DNA of 64,000 bases from positions 54,643-118,642 of the forward strand of contig NZ_JBOHGB010000007.1 in the NCBI RefSeq assembly GCF_050699935.1, read 5' to 3'. The notes beneath the pieces were generated by a model. That model searched no databases, was not told the DNA's origin, and saw only the letters and a program-made list of their open reading frames with translations. This document shows positions 10,959 to 19,363 of the stretch, piece after piece. Position numbers and translations under genes: made by a program. This DNA is from Actinophytocola sp050699935. GTDB lineage: Bacteria > Actinomycetota > Actinomycetes > Mycobacteriales > Pseudonocardiaceae. The first letter of the stretch is position 1; every line of letters begins with the position of its first letter.

Positions 10959-11890
10959 GCACGGCGGACACGCTGCTGGCCGCCCAGACCGCACGGTTCG
11001 AACGCGTCGACCCGCTGCTGCCGCCCGCCGCACCACCACCCGACGGGGACGTGCTGACCGCGGCGCTGCCGGACGGCGAGCGGGTGGCCGGTGTGGTCGT
11101 ACGCGACCGGTACGAGGACGGCACGGCGCCGACGCTGTGGTCCGCGCGTGAGGTGTGGGAGCTGCACCCGCTCCTCGGCGAGGCCGGCGGTGACGGCGGG
11201 GCCGGGATGGACCTGCTGCTGCGGGACCTGCGCCGGATGCTGGAACGCGGTTCGCCCGGCTGCGACTCGGCGTGCCTGGTGACGTGGCCGAGCCGCGACG
11301 TGGCGGCGACCGGACCGCTGCTCGCCCACGGGCTCGCTCCTCTCTCGACGCTCGCCGTGCGCACCGAGCCGGCGGGTGCGGAGTCCGGCGCCGAGGACCT
11401 GACGGTCCGGCTCGCGACGACCTGGGATCTCGTGGTGGCGCTGGATTTGGAGCTCGCCGAGCTGGCGTACTCCGCGCGGGTCGGCGCCGCGATCGAGCGC
11501 CCGGACGCGCGCCGGATCAAGCGCGCGGCGCTGGTCCGGCATCTGGAGCAGGGCGATCCGGTATGGCTCGCCGAGCGGGACGGCGTGGTGGTCGGGCTCG
11601 CGCATGGCCGGGTGATCGACGTGCGGCCGGGCTCGACGATGGCCACCCGGCTGCGGGCCGGCCGGTGGGGATACGTCAACTGCGTGTCGGTGCGGGCCGA
11701 GGCGCGTGGCACCGGCGTCGGCCGGCATCTCATGGCGGTCGCTCACGAGGAGCTGGCCCGGCGCGGCGCCACCGGCACGTTCCTCTACTACAACCCGCCG
11801 AACCCGCTGGCCTCGGTGTTCTGGCCACGCCTCGGCTACCGTCCACTGTGGACCATCTGGGAGGTCCGCCCGGCCGCGGCGCTGCGCTGA
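10955..11890 (+). CDS. GNAT-family N-acetyltransferase
   Basis: 311 aa. The C-terminal half is a GNAT domain: VNCVSVRAEARGTGVGRHLM contains the R/Q-x-x-G-x-G/A acetyl-CoA pyrophosphate loop (ARGTGVG), followed by FLYYNPPNPLASVFWPRLGYR, a typical GNAT C-terminal strand with the wedge tyrosine region. The N-terminal half (residues 1-150) is likely a second, degenerate GNAT lobe. Substrate unknown. Its ATG overlaps the stop of the methyltransferase by four bases, which indicates a two-gene operon; the partner suggests modification of the same metabolite or protein, but that is inference. Confidence 0.82.
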   Translation: MSTADTLLAAQTARFERVDPLLPPAAPPPDGDVLTAALPDGERVAGVVVRDRYEDGTAPTLWSAREVWELHPLLGEAGGDGGAGMDLLLRDLRRMLERGSPGCDSACLVTWPSRDVAATGPLLAHGLAPLSTLAVRTEPAGAESGAEDLTVRLATTWDLVVALDLELAELAYSARVGAAIERPDARRIKRAALVRHLEQGDPVWLAERDGVVVGLAHGRVIDVRPGSTMATRLRAGRWGYVNCVSVRAEARGTGVGRHLMAVAHEELARRGATGTFLYYNPPNPLASVFWPRLGYRPLWTIWEVRPAAALR

Positions 11891-11959
11891 CGACTTTCGC
11901 CGGGAACCTGGCGGATCGCTCATGACTCTTGCACGGTAGATGAGCCGACGGGAGCGATC

Positions 11960-12448
11960 GTGGCCCATGGGGAATGGTTCGCACAGCTGTACCAGGAGAG
12001 CTATCGCAGCCTGGTGCTGACCGCCTACGCACCGCTCAGGGACATGGGCGAGGCCGAGGAGGTCACGCAGGAGGCGTTCGCGGTCGCCTACGGCCGCCGC
12101 GGCCGGGTCGAACGGGCGGACAGCCCCGAGGCGTGGGTGCGCACGGTCGTGGTCAACCTCGCCCGCCGGCACTGGCGGCGGCGGGCGATGCTCGGCCGGA
12201 TCCTGCACCGCGAGGTGGACGAGACACCGGACGAGGCCTTCGGCGAGCACCTCGACCTGCACGCGGCGATCCGCGCGCTGAGCCACGAGTACCAGTCCGC
12301 GGTCGTGCTGCACTACCTCGCCGACCTGCCCGTGGCCGACGTCGCGTCCATTTTGGACGTTCCAGTCGGGACGGTGAAGTCCCGCCTCTCCCGAGCCCGC
12401 GCGGCATTGGCCGCTGAACTTCGCACCGAGGAGGTGCAAGATGCCTGA
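11960..12448 (+). CDS. ECF (SigE-like) RNA polymerase sigma factor
   Basis: 162 aa. Region 2 spans about residues 10-80 (YRSLVLTAYAPLRDMGEAEE, DSPEAWVRTVVVNLARRHWR) and region 4 about residues 95-155 (IRALSHEYQSAVVLHYLADL, then VADVASILDVPVGTVKSRLS). There is no region 3, as expected for ECF sigma factors. GTG start with CGGGAGCG upstream. The stop codon overlaps the start of the next gene (ATGCCTGA), which encodes a membrane protein with an anti-sigma-like layout, so this sigma factor is probably held at the membrane by that partner. Confidence 0.92.
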   Translation: MAHGEWFAQLYQESYRSLVLTAYAPLRDMGEAEEVTQEAFAVAYGRRGRVERADSPEAWVRTVVVNLARRHWRRRAMLGRILHREVDETPDEAFGEHLDLHAAIRALSHEYQSAVVLHYLADLPVADVASILDVPVGTVKSRLSRARAALAAELRTEEVQDA

Positions 12449-13706
12449 CACCGACCTCGACACGAAGCTCGAGCGGCTGCGCGACGACCTGCGCGGCTCG
12501 CTGCCGGTACCGGGCTTCGACAAGGTGGTCGCGCGGCACAAGCAGCGCGTGGTGCGCCGGCGCATGCAGATCGGCGCCGTGGCGGCCGTCCTGGTGGTGA
12601 GCGTGGCGGTCCCGCTGCTGCGCACCCAGATGGTGCCGGAACCGGTGCCCCCTGCCACGCCGCCGCCTCCGTCCGAGCCCAGCTATCCCAAGGGCACGTT
12701 CATTCACCGTGCGGAGTTCGCCGACCCCGAACACGGTTACGTCATCCGATCCAGGTGCAAGGAAGGAACCGGTCGCTGCACGAGTGAGCTGCTCGCCACC
12801 GACGACGGCACGAACTGGACGCCCCGGAAGCTGCCGCGGCCCGATTCGGCCCCCTCGTGGGCCCGCGAAGACCTCAGCGTCCTCGGGCCGAAGGAGATCA
12901 CGGTCGACTGGCCGTTGTCGGCGACTCTCGACGGCACGCGGGTCCACCGCGCGCACAGCGTGGACGGCGGCGCGACGTGGGAGACCGTATCCGTGCCGAG
13001 CGTCGTGACCGACCGCGTCCCGGCGATCCCGGACGGCGGGGTTCTCGTCGAATCGTGCGCCCGGCTCGTCGGTGGCGGAAAGCAATGCGCCGAGCGAGGC
13101 TTCGCGGTGCTGCTACCCGGTTCCGGCAAGTCCGCCGTGCTGGAGAACCGGCCCCCGCTCACCGCGATGCTCGCTGGTCGGGTGCCGACCAAGGACGGCA
13201 TCTGGTGGGTCGCCGGGAGGGATCCGGAGACCGACCACTGGGGCCTCGCCGTCAGCGACGACGACGGCCGAACGTGGACGACCACGATCCTGGACTGGCG
13301 AGAGACCGTCTCCTCCCGCGGCTGGTTCGTGGACTCACACGACGGCATCCTGTACGCCTCCGCGATCGGGGGGATGCCGGACACGAGCAACGGGCTGCTG
13401 GGTGTCTTCCGCAGTACCGACGGTGGCCGCACCTGGCAGCAGACGTGGCGCCCCGCCGACGACAAGCAGCCGCGCCGGGTCTTCGGGTACATGGTTGCCG
13501 GCGCGGAGGGGCTCACCATCAACACCCCCGACGGAACTGCCTACCTCAGTCGCGACGGCGGTCGCACGTTCACCGAGACGAAGCGCCGTTACGGCGACTA
13601 CGCCTACCGGACCGGGCTCGGCTACGTCTCGGTGGGGTCCAACTCGAGTCGGAAGGTGCAGACATCGGTCGACGGTGTGCACTGGCGGACGTTCGAGGTC
13701 GACTGA
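12441..13706 (+). CDS. Membrane-anchored BNR/beta-propeller protein, putative anti-sigma partner
   Basis: 421 aa with type II topology: an N-terminal cytoplasmic segment of ~45 residues, one membrane span (QIGAVAAVLVVSVAVPLL), a proline-rich linker, and an extracytoplasmic domain with repeated Asp-box/BNR-like motifs (SVDGGATWETV, SDDDGRTWTTT, STDGGRTWQQT, SRDGGRTFTET). This pattern indicates a beta-propeller of the sialidase/YCF48 kind. The cytoplasmic segment lacks the zinc-binding HxxxCxxC of many anti-sigma factors. Because it is translationally coupled to the ECF sigma gene, an anti-sigma or co-sensor role is likely, with the propeller as external sensor. No catalytic function is visible. 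Confidence 0.75.
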   Translation: MPDTDLDTKLERLRDDLRGSLPVPGFDKVVARHKQRVVRRRMQIGAVAAVLVVSVAVPLLRTQMVPEPVPPATPPPPSEPSYPKGTFIHRAEFADPEHGYVIRSRCKEGTGRCTSELLATDDGTNWTPRKLPRPDSAPSWAREDLSVLGPKEITVDWPLSATLDGTRVHRAHSVDGGATWETVSVPSVVTDRVPAIPDGGVLVESCARLVGGGKQCAERGFAVLLPGSGKSAVLENRPPLTAMLAGRVPTKDGIWWVAGRDPETDHWGLAVSDDDGRTWTTTILDWRETVSSRGWFVDSHDGILYASAIGGMPDTSNGLLGVFRSTDGGRTWQQTWRPADDKQPRRVFGYMVAGAEGLTINTPDGTAYLSRDGGRTFTETKRRYGDYAYRTGLGYVSVGSNSSRKVQTSVDGVHWRTFEVD

Positions 13707-13718
13707 CCGAGGGAGGAC

Positions 13719-14270
13719 TCAGCGGTGCACCGGTCGGAACTCGCCGACCTGGTGCACCGCCGGGGGTTTGCCGGCCAGTGCCCGGCGCACGCCGTCCAGC
13801 ACGCCGGCCGAGATCTCCTGGTGGGTGAGCCACCGGGTGCGGCCGGCGTGCTGGACGAAGCCGAGCACGATCTGCTGGGTGGGATGGCCCTCGAGAACCG
13901 GGTCCGGGCAGCCGCCGACCGGGTTGGCCGACGCGCTGCCGTGGACCTCGACGACCGGCGCGTTCGGGGCGAGCAGCGGGGCCACGGCGCGGAGCACGGC
14001 GACCCGCTCGGTGCGGTGCACCCACGCGACGAGCAGGTCCGCGAGTCCGCCGAGGGCGCGCGCGGCCCCTTCGGCGAGGGCTGCGGGCTCGGACCAGGAG
14101 GCCTGGACCCAGATGGCCTTGCGGTGACCGTTCCCGTTGCCCTCCGCGGCCGGGATCGGCGCGTGGCGCCGGCTCGGCAGCACGACATGCCAGCCGTCGG
14201 TGACCAGTGCTTCGGCGCACCCGGCCAGCATTCCGGTACCACCGAGGACGAGGGCCCGCTTTCCGGTCAT
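13719..14270 (-). CDS. Short Rossmann-fold (SDR-like) protein
   Basis: 183 aa from the ATG at 14270, which is preceded by GCGGAGG. The N-terminus TGKRALVLGGTGMLAG has the glycine-rich NAD(P)-binding turn of short-chain dehydrogenases. The rest (ADLLVAWVHRTERVAVLRAV, VVEVHGSASANPVG) keeps the Rossmann order, but the usual YxxxK catalytic pair is not seen and the protein is shorter than the ~250 residues normal for the family. It may be a reduced or non-catalytic SDR, similar to the short SDR family proteins common in actinobacteria. Stand-alone, convergent with the propeller gene. Confidence 0.65.
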   Translation of the reverse strand: MTGKRALVLGGTGMLAGCAEALVTDGWHVVLPSRRHAPIPAAEGNGNGHRKAIWVQASWSEPAALAEGAARALGGLADLLVAWVHRTERVAVLRAVAPLLAPNAPVVEVHGSASANPVGGCPDPVLEGHPTQQIVLGFVQHAGRTRWLTHQEISAGVLDGVRRALAGKPPAVHQVGEFRPVHR

Positions 14271-14331
14271 CCAGCCTCCGCAGGGTCGGGACTCGCCCGC
14301 AACCGTACCCGAGCCGGTGTCCGTTTTCTGC

Positions 14332-14775
14332 CTAGCGGCCTTCTGACAAGCGCCGCTGCTGGGTGAGGCTGAACCAGTTGCCGGAGTCGTCACGGAAGAC
14401 GGCCTCGACGCCGTACGGGCGCTCGGCCGGCTCCTGCAGGAAGACCACGCCGCGCTCGCTCAGCTCGGCGTAGGTCTTTTGGCAGTCGTCGGTGGCGAAC
14501 ACGCCGCCACCGATCGCGCCCTTGGCCACGAACGCGCGGACCTCGTCGGCGTTCTCCGGCGAGTGGCCCATCGCGCAGTCGGCGAGGATGTACTCGACGT
14601 CGGGCTGGCTCGCCGGGCCGACCGTGAGCCAGCGGAAGCCCTGGCCGGCGCCGTCGAAGTCCTCCCCCATGGTGATGTCGGTGCGCACCTCGAAGCCGAG
14701 CTTGTCGACGTAGAAGTCCTTCGCGGAGTCCTGGTCGAGGACGTAGATGGTGGCGTGCGTGAGCTTGGTGATCAT
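14332..14775 (-). CDS. VOC-family (glyoxalase/bleomycin-resistance) protein
   Basis: 147 aa with the two beta-alpha-beta-beta-beta modules of the vicinal-oxygen-chelate fold: LTHATIYVLDQDSAKDFYVD with KLGFEVRTDI in the first, and GVFATDDCQKTYAELSERGV with FRDDSGNWFSLTQ in the second. The metal-ligand positions (His7 in LTHATIYV, and the C-terminal Asp/Asn instead of Glu) make glyoxalase I activity uncertain. Substrate unknown. The adjacent AraC regulator, 36 bases upstream on the same strand, probably controls it; such VOC/AraC pairs are frequent in actinobacteria. Confidence 0.82.
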   Translation of the reverse strand: MITKLTHATIYVLDQDSAKDFYVDKLGFEVRTDITMGEDFDGAGQGFRWLTVGPASQPDVEYILADCAMGHSPENADEVRAFVAKGAIGGGVFATDDCQKTYAELSERGVVFLQEPAERPYGVEAVFRDDSGNWFSLTQQRRLSEGR

Positions 14776-14811
14776 GCCTTCCCCTTTTCCTGTTCGGTGT
14801 GGACACCGAAG

Positions 14812-15237
14812 CTACGGCGGGGGCTCGCCGGGGTGCTTATCCGCGATTGCTGGGAGCGGACGTCCCCACGCCATCGCGAAGCACCCCGGGATGGGCGGCG
14901 GGCCGCCTCGGGCGACCATCCGCCTGCGGTACTCGGTCGGCGGGCAGCCGACCAGCTCGGTGAACCGCCGCGAGAACGAACCGAGGCTGGTGAAGCCGAC
15001 GACCATGCAGATCTCGGTCACGGTGAGGTTCGCCGACGCCAGGAGCTCCTTGGCCCGCTCCACCCGCCGCCGGCTGAGATAGCCGCCCGGGGTCTCGCCG
15101 AACGTGTTCCGAAACTCCCGCGCGAAGTGGTAGCGGGAGAAGCCCGCCTCGGACGCCATGGCGTCGAGGTCGAGCGGGTCGGCGTAGCGGGAGTCCATCA
15201 GGTCCCGTGCCCGCCTGAGGTGGACGACCGTCTCCAT
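14812..15237 (-). CDS. AraC-family transcriptional regulator (DNA-binding domain only)
   Basis: 141 aa, nearly all of it the double helix-turn-helix of AraC/XylS proteins: first HTH around DLDAMASEAGFSRYHFAREF, second around TVTEICMVVGFTSLGSFSRR, ending FTELVGCPPTEYRRR. No sensor domain is present, so the effector, if any, is not apparent. It is codirectional with the VOC gene downstream and lies six bases after polA on the same strand, so it may be partly cotranscribed with polA. Confidence 0.85.
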   Translation of the reverse strand: METVVHLRRARDLMDSRYADPLDLDAMASEAGFSRYHFAREFRNTFGETPGGYLSRRRVERAKELLASANLTVTEICMVVGFTSLGSFSRRFTELVGCPPTEYRRRMVARGGPPPIPGCFAMAWGRPLPAIADKHPGEPPP

Positions 15238-15243
15238 GGCGAC

Positions 15244-17985
15244 TCAGTGAGCGGCGTCGTTCCACGAACGGCCGAAGCCGACCGACACGTCCAGCGGCAC
15301 GTCGAGCTTGTACGCGCCGCCCATTCCCTTGCGCACCAACATCTCCGCGGTCTCCCGCTCTCCCTCGGCGACCTCCAGGACCAGCTCGTCGTGGACCTGG
15401 AGCAGCATGCGGGTACGCAGGCCGGCCGCGCGGAGCTCGCGGTCGACGTTGAGCATCGCGACCTTGATGATGTCCGCGGCGCTGCCCTGGATCGGCGCGT
15501 TCAGCGCCATCCGCTCGGCCATCTCCCGGCGCTGTCGGTTGTCCGACGTCAGGTCCGGCAGGTAGCGGCGCCGGCCGAAGATCGTCTCCGTGTACCCGTC
15601 CTTCCGGGCCTGCGCCACGACCTCGTGCAGGTAGTCGCGCACGCCACCGAAGCGGTCGAAGTACTCCTCCATCAGGCCGCGCGCCTCCTCGGTGGAGATC
15701 CGCAGCTGCTGGGACAGGCCGTAGGCCGACAGGCCGTACGCCAGGCCGTAGTTCATCGCCTTGATCTTGGCGCGCCGGCCGCCGCTGACCTCCGTCGGCT
15801 CGACCGAGAACACCCGGGCGGCCGTCGCTGCGTGGAAGTCGAAGCCGGACTGGAACGCCTCGATCAGCGCCGCGTCACCCGACAGATGGGCCATGATCCG
15901 CATCTCGATCTGGCTGTAGTCGGCCGTCATCAGCTCGGCGAAGCCCTCGCCCACGATGAACGTGTCGCGGATGGTGCGGCCCTCGTCCGTACGGATCGGC
16001 ACGTTCTGCAGGTTCGGCTCCGTCGACGACAGGCGGCCCGTCGCCGCGATCGTCTGGCTGTACGTGGTGTGGATGCGGTTGTCGTCGGACACGGACTTGA
16101 TCAGGCCCTCGACCGTCACCTTCAGCCGGCTCGCGTCCCGGTGCTCCAGCAGGTGCGCGAGGAACGGGTGCTCGGTCTGCTCGTGCAGGCTGGTCAGCGC
16201 GTCGGCATCGGTGGTGTAGCCGGTCTTGGTGCGCTTGGTCTTCGGCATCTTCAGCTTGTCGAACAACACCACCTGCAGCTGCTTGGGCGAACCCAGGTTG
16301 ATCTCCTCGTCGATGACCTTGAACGCCTCCTGCTCGGCGTGCTTGACCCGCCCGGCGAAGTGCGCCTCGAGCGAGGCCAGCAGCTCGGTGTCCACCGCGA
16401 TGCCGACCGCCTCCAGCTCCGCCAGTACGTGCAGTAGCGGCAGCTCGATCTCCGCCAGCAGGTTCGCGCCGCCGGTGTTCTCCAGGGCGACGTCGAGCGC
16501 GTCGGCCAGCTCGGCGATCGCGCGTGCCCGGACGATCTCCGACTCCGCGACCTTGGCCGCGTCGCCCTCCTCACCGTCCAAAAGCGACAGCTGGCGTTCC
16601 TCGGGCTGCTGCTCCACCCGCAGCTCCCGCTTGAGGTAGCGCAGCACCAGGTCGTCGAGCGCGAACGAGCGCTGCCCCGGCCGCACCAGGTACGCCGCCA
16701 GCTGGGTGTCGGTGGCCAGGCCGCGCATCGTCCAGCCGCGGTGGCGGATCGCGTGCAGTGACCGCTTGACGTCGTAGCCCAGCTTGGCCACCGCCGGGTC
16801 GGCGAGCCACGCGACCAGCGCCGTCTCGTCCTCCTCGGTGAGCGTGGTGACGTCGACGTACACGCCCGTGCCGTCGGCCAGCGCGATCGCGATCGACCGC
16901 AGCTCGACGGCCTCGCCGCCCACCCCGGTGGACACGTCGCGGAACGACAGCCCGACTCGCGAGCCGGCGGGCGTGTGCGTGGTGAGCCAGCCCGGCAACT
17001 CCCCCGGCTCGAGCGCGCCGCCGCTGACCTCGAAGCCGTGCTCGGCCTCGGGCTCGGCGGTGGACAGCTCGCCGAACAGCCGGTCGCGCAGCACCCGGAA
17101 CTCGAGCTCGTCGAACAGCCGGTGCACGGCGTCGCGGTCCCACTGCCTGGTGGCGAGCTCGTCGGGCTCGACGCCCAGCGGCACGTTCTTCACCAGCTCG
17201 GTGAGCTGGCGGTTCATCATGACGCTGGCCAGGTGCTCGCGCAGCGCGTCGCCGACCTTGCCCTTGACCTCGTCGACCCGGTCGACGAGCTCGGCGAGCG
17301 AGCCGAACTGGTTGATCCACTTGGCCACGGTCTTCTCACCCACGCCGGGGATCTTGGGCAGGTTGTCCGACGGGTCGCCGCGCAGTGCCGCGTAGTCCGC
17401 GTACTGCGCCGGCGTCACGCCCGTCTTGGTGTGCACCGCCTCCGGGGTCATCCGCCACATCTCGGACACGCCGCGCGACGGGTACAGGACCGTCACGTGC
17501 TCGCTCACGAGCTGGAACGCGTCGCGGTCGCCGGTGCTGATGTAGACCTCGAAGCCCTCCGCCGTGGCGAGCGTGGTGAGCGTGGCGATCAGGTCGTCGG
17601 CCTCGTAGCCCTCCTTGGTCAGGAACGGGATCGCGAGCGTGGCCAGCACGTCCTCGATGAGGCTGAGCTGGCCCTTGAACTCGTCGGGTGTCGCGGACCG
17701 GTTGGCCTTGTACTCGGCGTACTGCTCGCTGCGGAACGTCTTGCGGGACACGTCGAAGCAGACCGCCACGTGCGTGGGCCGCTCGTCGCGGAGCAGGTTG
17801 ATCAGCATCGAGGTGAAGCCGTACACGGCCTCGGTGTGCTGGCCGCTCTTGGTGACGAGGTTCGCCTCCTTCAGCGCGTAGAACGCCCGGTAGGCCATGG
17901 AGTGGCCGTCGATGAGCAGCAGCCGCCGCTCGGCACCGGCCTTTGTACTGGTAGGGGCATTACTTGTGTCGGGCGTCTCAGGCAC
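15244..17985 (-). CDS. polA: DNA polymerase I
   Basis: 913 aa. The N-terminal 5'-nuclease domain (residues ~20-310) has LLIDGHSMAYRAFYALKEAN and GYEADDLIATL and the helix-hairpin-helix KIPGVGEKTV. Next is a 3'-5' exonuclease-fold region (~330-520) in which the catalytic carboxylates are not evident, as in most actinobacterial PolA. The polymerase domain (~530-913) has motif A ADYSQIEMRIMAHLSGD, the O-helix RRAKIKAMNYGLAYGLSAYG and motif C QVHDELVLE. It fills gaps in repair and processes Okazaki fragments. The start is GTG at 17985, giving a normal N-terminus. Divergent from the thioesterase gene. Confidence 0.97.
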   Translation of the reverse strand: MPETPDTSNAPTSTKAGAERRLLLIDGHSMAYRAFYALKEANLVTKSGQHTEAVYGFTSMLINLLRDERPTHVAVCFDVSRKTFRSEQYAEYKANRSATPDEFKGQLSLIEDVLATLAIPFLTKEGYEADDLIATLTTLATAEGFEVYISTGDRDAFQLVSEHVTVLYPSRGVSEMWRMTPEAVHTKTGVTPAQYADYAALRGDPSDNLPKIPGVGEKTVAKWINQFGSLAELVDRVDEVKGKVGDALREHLASVMMNRQLTELVKNVPLGVEPDELATRQWDRDAVHRLFDELEFRVLRDRLFGELSTAEPEAEHGFEVSGGALEPGELPGWLTTHTPAGSRVGLSFRDVSTGVGGEAVELRSIAIALADGTGVYVDVTTLTEEDETALVAWLADPAVAKLGYDVKRSLHAIRHRGWTMRGLATDTQLAAYLVRPGQRSFALDDLVLRYLKRELRVEQQPEERQLSLLDGEEGDAAKVAESEIVRARAIAELADALDVALENTGGANLLAEIELPLLHVLAELEAVGIAVDTELLASLEAHFAGRVKHAEQEAFKVIDEEINLGSPKQLQVVLFDKLKMPKTKRTKTGYTTDADALTSLHEQTEHPFLAHLLEHRDASRLKVTVEGLIKSVSDDNRIHTTYSQTIAATGRLSSTEPNLQNVPIRTDEGRTIRDTFIVGEGFAELMTADYSQIEMRIMAHLSGDAALIEAFQSGFDFHAATAARVFSVEPTEVSGGRRAKIKAMNYGLAYGLSAYGLSQQLRISTEEARGLMEEYFDRFGGVRDYLHEVVAQARKDGYTETIFGRRRYLPDLTSDNRQRREMAERMALNAPIQGSAADIIKVAMLNVDRELRAAGLRTRMLLQVHDELVLEVAEGERETAEMLVRKGMGGAYKLDVPLDVSVGFGRSWNDAAH

Positions 17986-18042
17986 AGGCCGAGTCTAGGG
18001 TGGAGCACCGACACCGGTGACGACCACCAGCGAGGAGAGAGC

Positions 18043-18483
18043 GTGTCGAGCACCCCTGATTCGAACTTCCCGCCGGGCCTGCCCGGGGTTCGGTACGACC
18101 TGGCCGACCAGCTGCTGCCGACGAAGATGGGCATCGAGATCACCGAGTGGGATCCGAAGCGCGTCGTCGGGACCATGCCGGTCGCGGGGAACCTGCAGCC
18201 GTACGGCCTGCTCCACGGCGGCGCGAACGCCACGCTCGCGGAGACCGTCGGGTCGGTCGCGGCGGCGCTGAACGCGGGGACCGACCGCGTGGCGATGGGG
18301 CTCGAGCTCTCCTGCACCCACCACCGTGCGGCCCGGTCCGGCCAGGTCACCGGGGTGGCCACGCCGCTGCACGTCGGCCGCAGCACGTCCACGTTCGAGA
18401 TCGTGATCACCGACGAGGAGGGCAAGCGCACCTGCACGGCGCGGCTGACCTGCATCGTCAGGGAACGGCCGCCCGGCGCGTGA
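18043..18483 (+). CDS. PaaI-type hotdog-fold thioesterase
   Basis: 146 aa from GTG 18043, preceded by the ribosome-binding site GAGGAGAG. The hotdog signature QPYGLLHGGANATLAETVGS contains the HGG of the catalytic loop and the Glu at the base of the central helix used by PaaI-type acyl-CoA thioesterases. The C-terminal strands (VTGVATPLHVGRSTSTFEI) complete the fold. Likely hydrolyses an aryl- or acyl-CoA ester. It lies divergent from polA, an arrangement common in related genomes. Confidence 0.88.
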   Translation: MSSTPDSNFPPGLPGVRYDLADQLLPTKMGIEITEWDPKRVVGTMPVAGNLQPYGLLHGGANATLAETVGSVAAALNAGTDRVAMGLELSCTHHRAARSGQVTGVATPLHVGRSTSTFEIVITDEEGKRTCTARLTCIVRERPPGA

Positions 18484-18572
18484 CCACGCTCGGGGTCGTG
18501 CGCCGGCCCCAGCTCCCGCCCGAGCGGCTGCGCGGCGTGGTGCGCGCGGCCGGCCGCTCCCCCGACGACATG

Positions 18573-18623
18573 CCTGGAAGGCGTCCTTCCGGGCGTCCAG
18601 TGACCGGAAGGGAGCCTTCCAGG
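18573..18623. terminator. Two-storey hairpin between convergent genes
   Basis: Outer arms CCTGGAAGGC (18573-18582) and GCCTTCCAGG (18614-18623) are perfectly complementary. Inner arms CCTTCCGG (18585-18592) and CCGGAAGG (18604-18611) extend the stem after a two-base bulge on each side. It lies between the thioesterase and livF stop codons and probably terminates transcription from both sides. No T-tract is present. Confidence 0.6.
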
Positions 18624-18646
18624 CGCCGCCCACCGCCTCAGTCCAC

Positions 18647-19363
18647 TCAGGACTGGCCGAGGTACGCGGCCCGCACCCGCTCGTCGGCGAGCAGCTCGTT
18701 GCCCGGGCCCTCCAGCGTCGTCGCACCGAGGTCGACCACGTAGCCGCGGTCCGCGAGCGCCAGCGCGGCCAGCGCGTTCTGCTCGACCAGCAGGATCGTC
18801 GTGCCGCGCTGCTGCAGCTCCTTGATCGTGTCGAAGATCAGCTGCGTCATGATCGGCGAGAGGCCCATGGACGGCTCGTCGAGCATCAGCAGTCGCGGCC
18901 GCGACATCATCGCCCGACCGATCGCGAGCATCTGCTGCTCGCCACCGGAGAACAGACCCGCCTTCTGTTCCCGCCGCTCACCGAGCACCGGGAACAGCTC
19001 GAAGACCCGGTTCATGTCGGCCCGCACGCCCGCGTCGTCCTTGCGGGTGTACGCGCCGAGCCGCATGTTCTCCTCGACGGACATGCGGGCGAACACGCGC
19101 CGGCCCTCGGGGCAGTGCGCGATCCCCTGGCTGAGGATCGAGTGCGCCGGGGCCTTGACGATCGACCTGCTCTGGAACCGGATCTCACCCCCGCGCGGGC
19201 GCAGCAGCCCGGAGATGGTGCGCAGCGTGGTCGTCTTGCCCGCGCCGTTCGCCCCGATGAGGCAGACGATCTGGCCCTCCGCCACCGTGAACGACACGTC
19301 GCGCACGGCCTCGATCGCGCCGTAGGCCACGCTGAGGTTCTCGACCTCCAGGAGGGCCGTCAT
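18647..19363 (-). CDS. livF: Branched-chain amino-acid-type ABC transporter, ATP-binding protein LivF
   Basis: 238-aa ABC ATPase. Walker A GANGAGKTT, signature LFSGGEQQMLAIGRAMMSRP, Walker B LLMLDEPSMGLSP. The KDDAGVRADMNRVFELFPVL segment and the overall length are typical of LivF, the shorter of the two ATPases of the HAAT (hydrophobic amino acid) uptake family. It is the last gene of the livJ-H-M-G-F operon; its ATG overlaps the livG stop by four bases. Drives import on the cytoplasmic face. The substrate of the system may be a branched-chain amino acid, an amide or another small carboxylate. Confidence 0.93.
   Translation of the reverse strand: MTALLEVENLSVAYGAIEAVRDVSFTVAEGQIVCLIGANGAGKTTTLRTISGLLRPRGGEIRFQSRSIVKAPAHSILSQGIAHCPEGRRVFARMSVEENMRLGAYTRKDDAGVRADMNRVFELFPVLGERREQKAGLFSGGEQQMLAIGRAMMSRPRLLMLDEPSMGLSPIMTQLIFDTIKELQQRGTTILLVEQNALAALALADRGYVVDLGATTLEGPGNELLADERVRAAYLGQS

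Noticed and set aside
10775..12658. A 627-codon minus-strand open frame across the methyltransferase, GNAT and sigma-factor genes
   Set aside because: It crosses three well-supported plus-strand genes and has no domain pattern.
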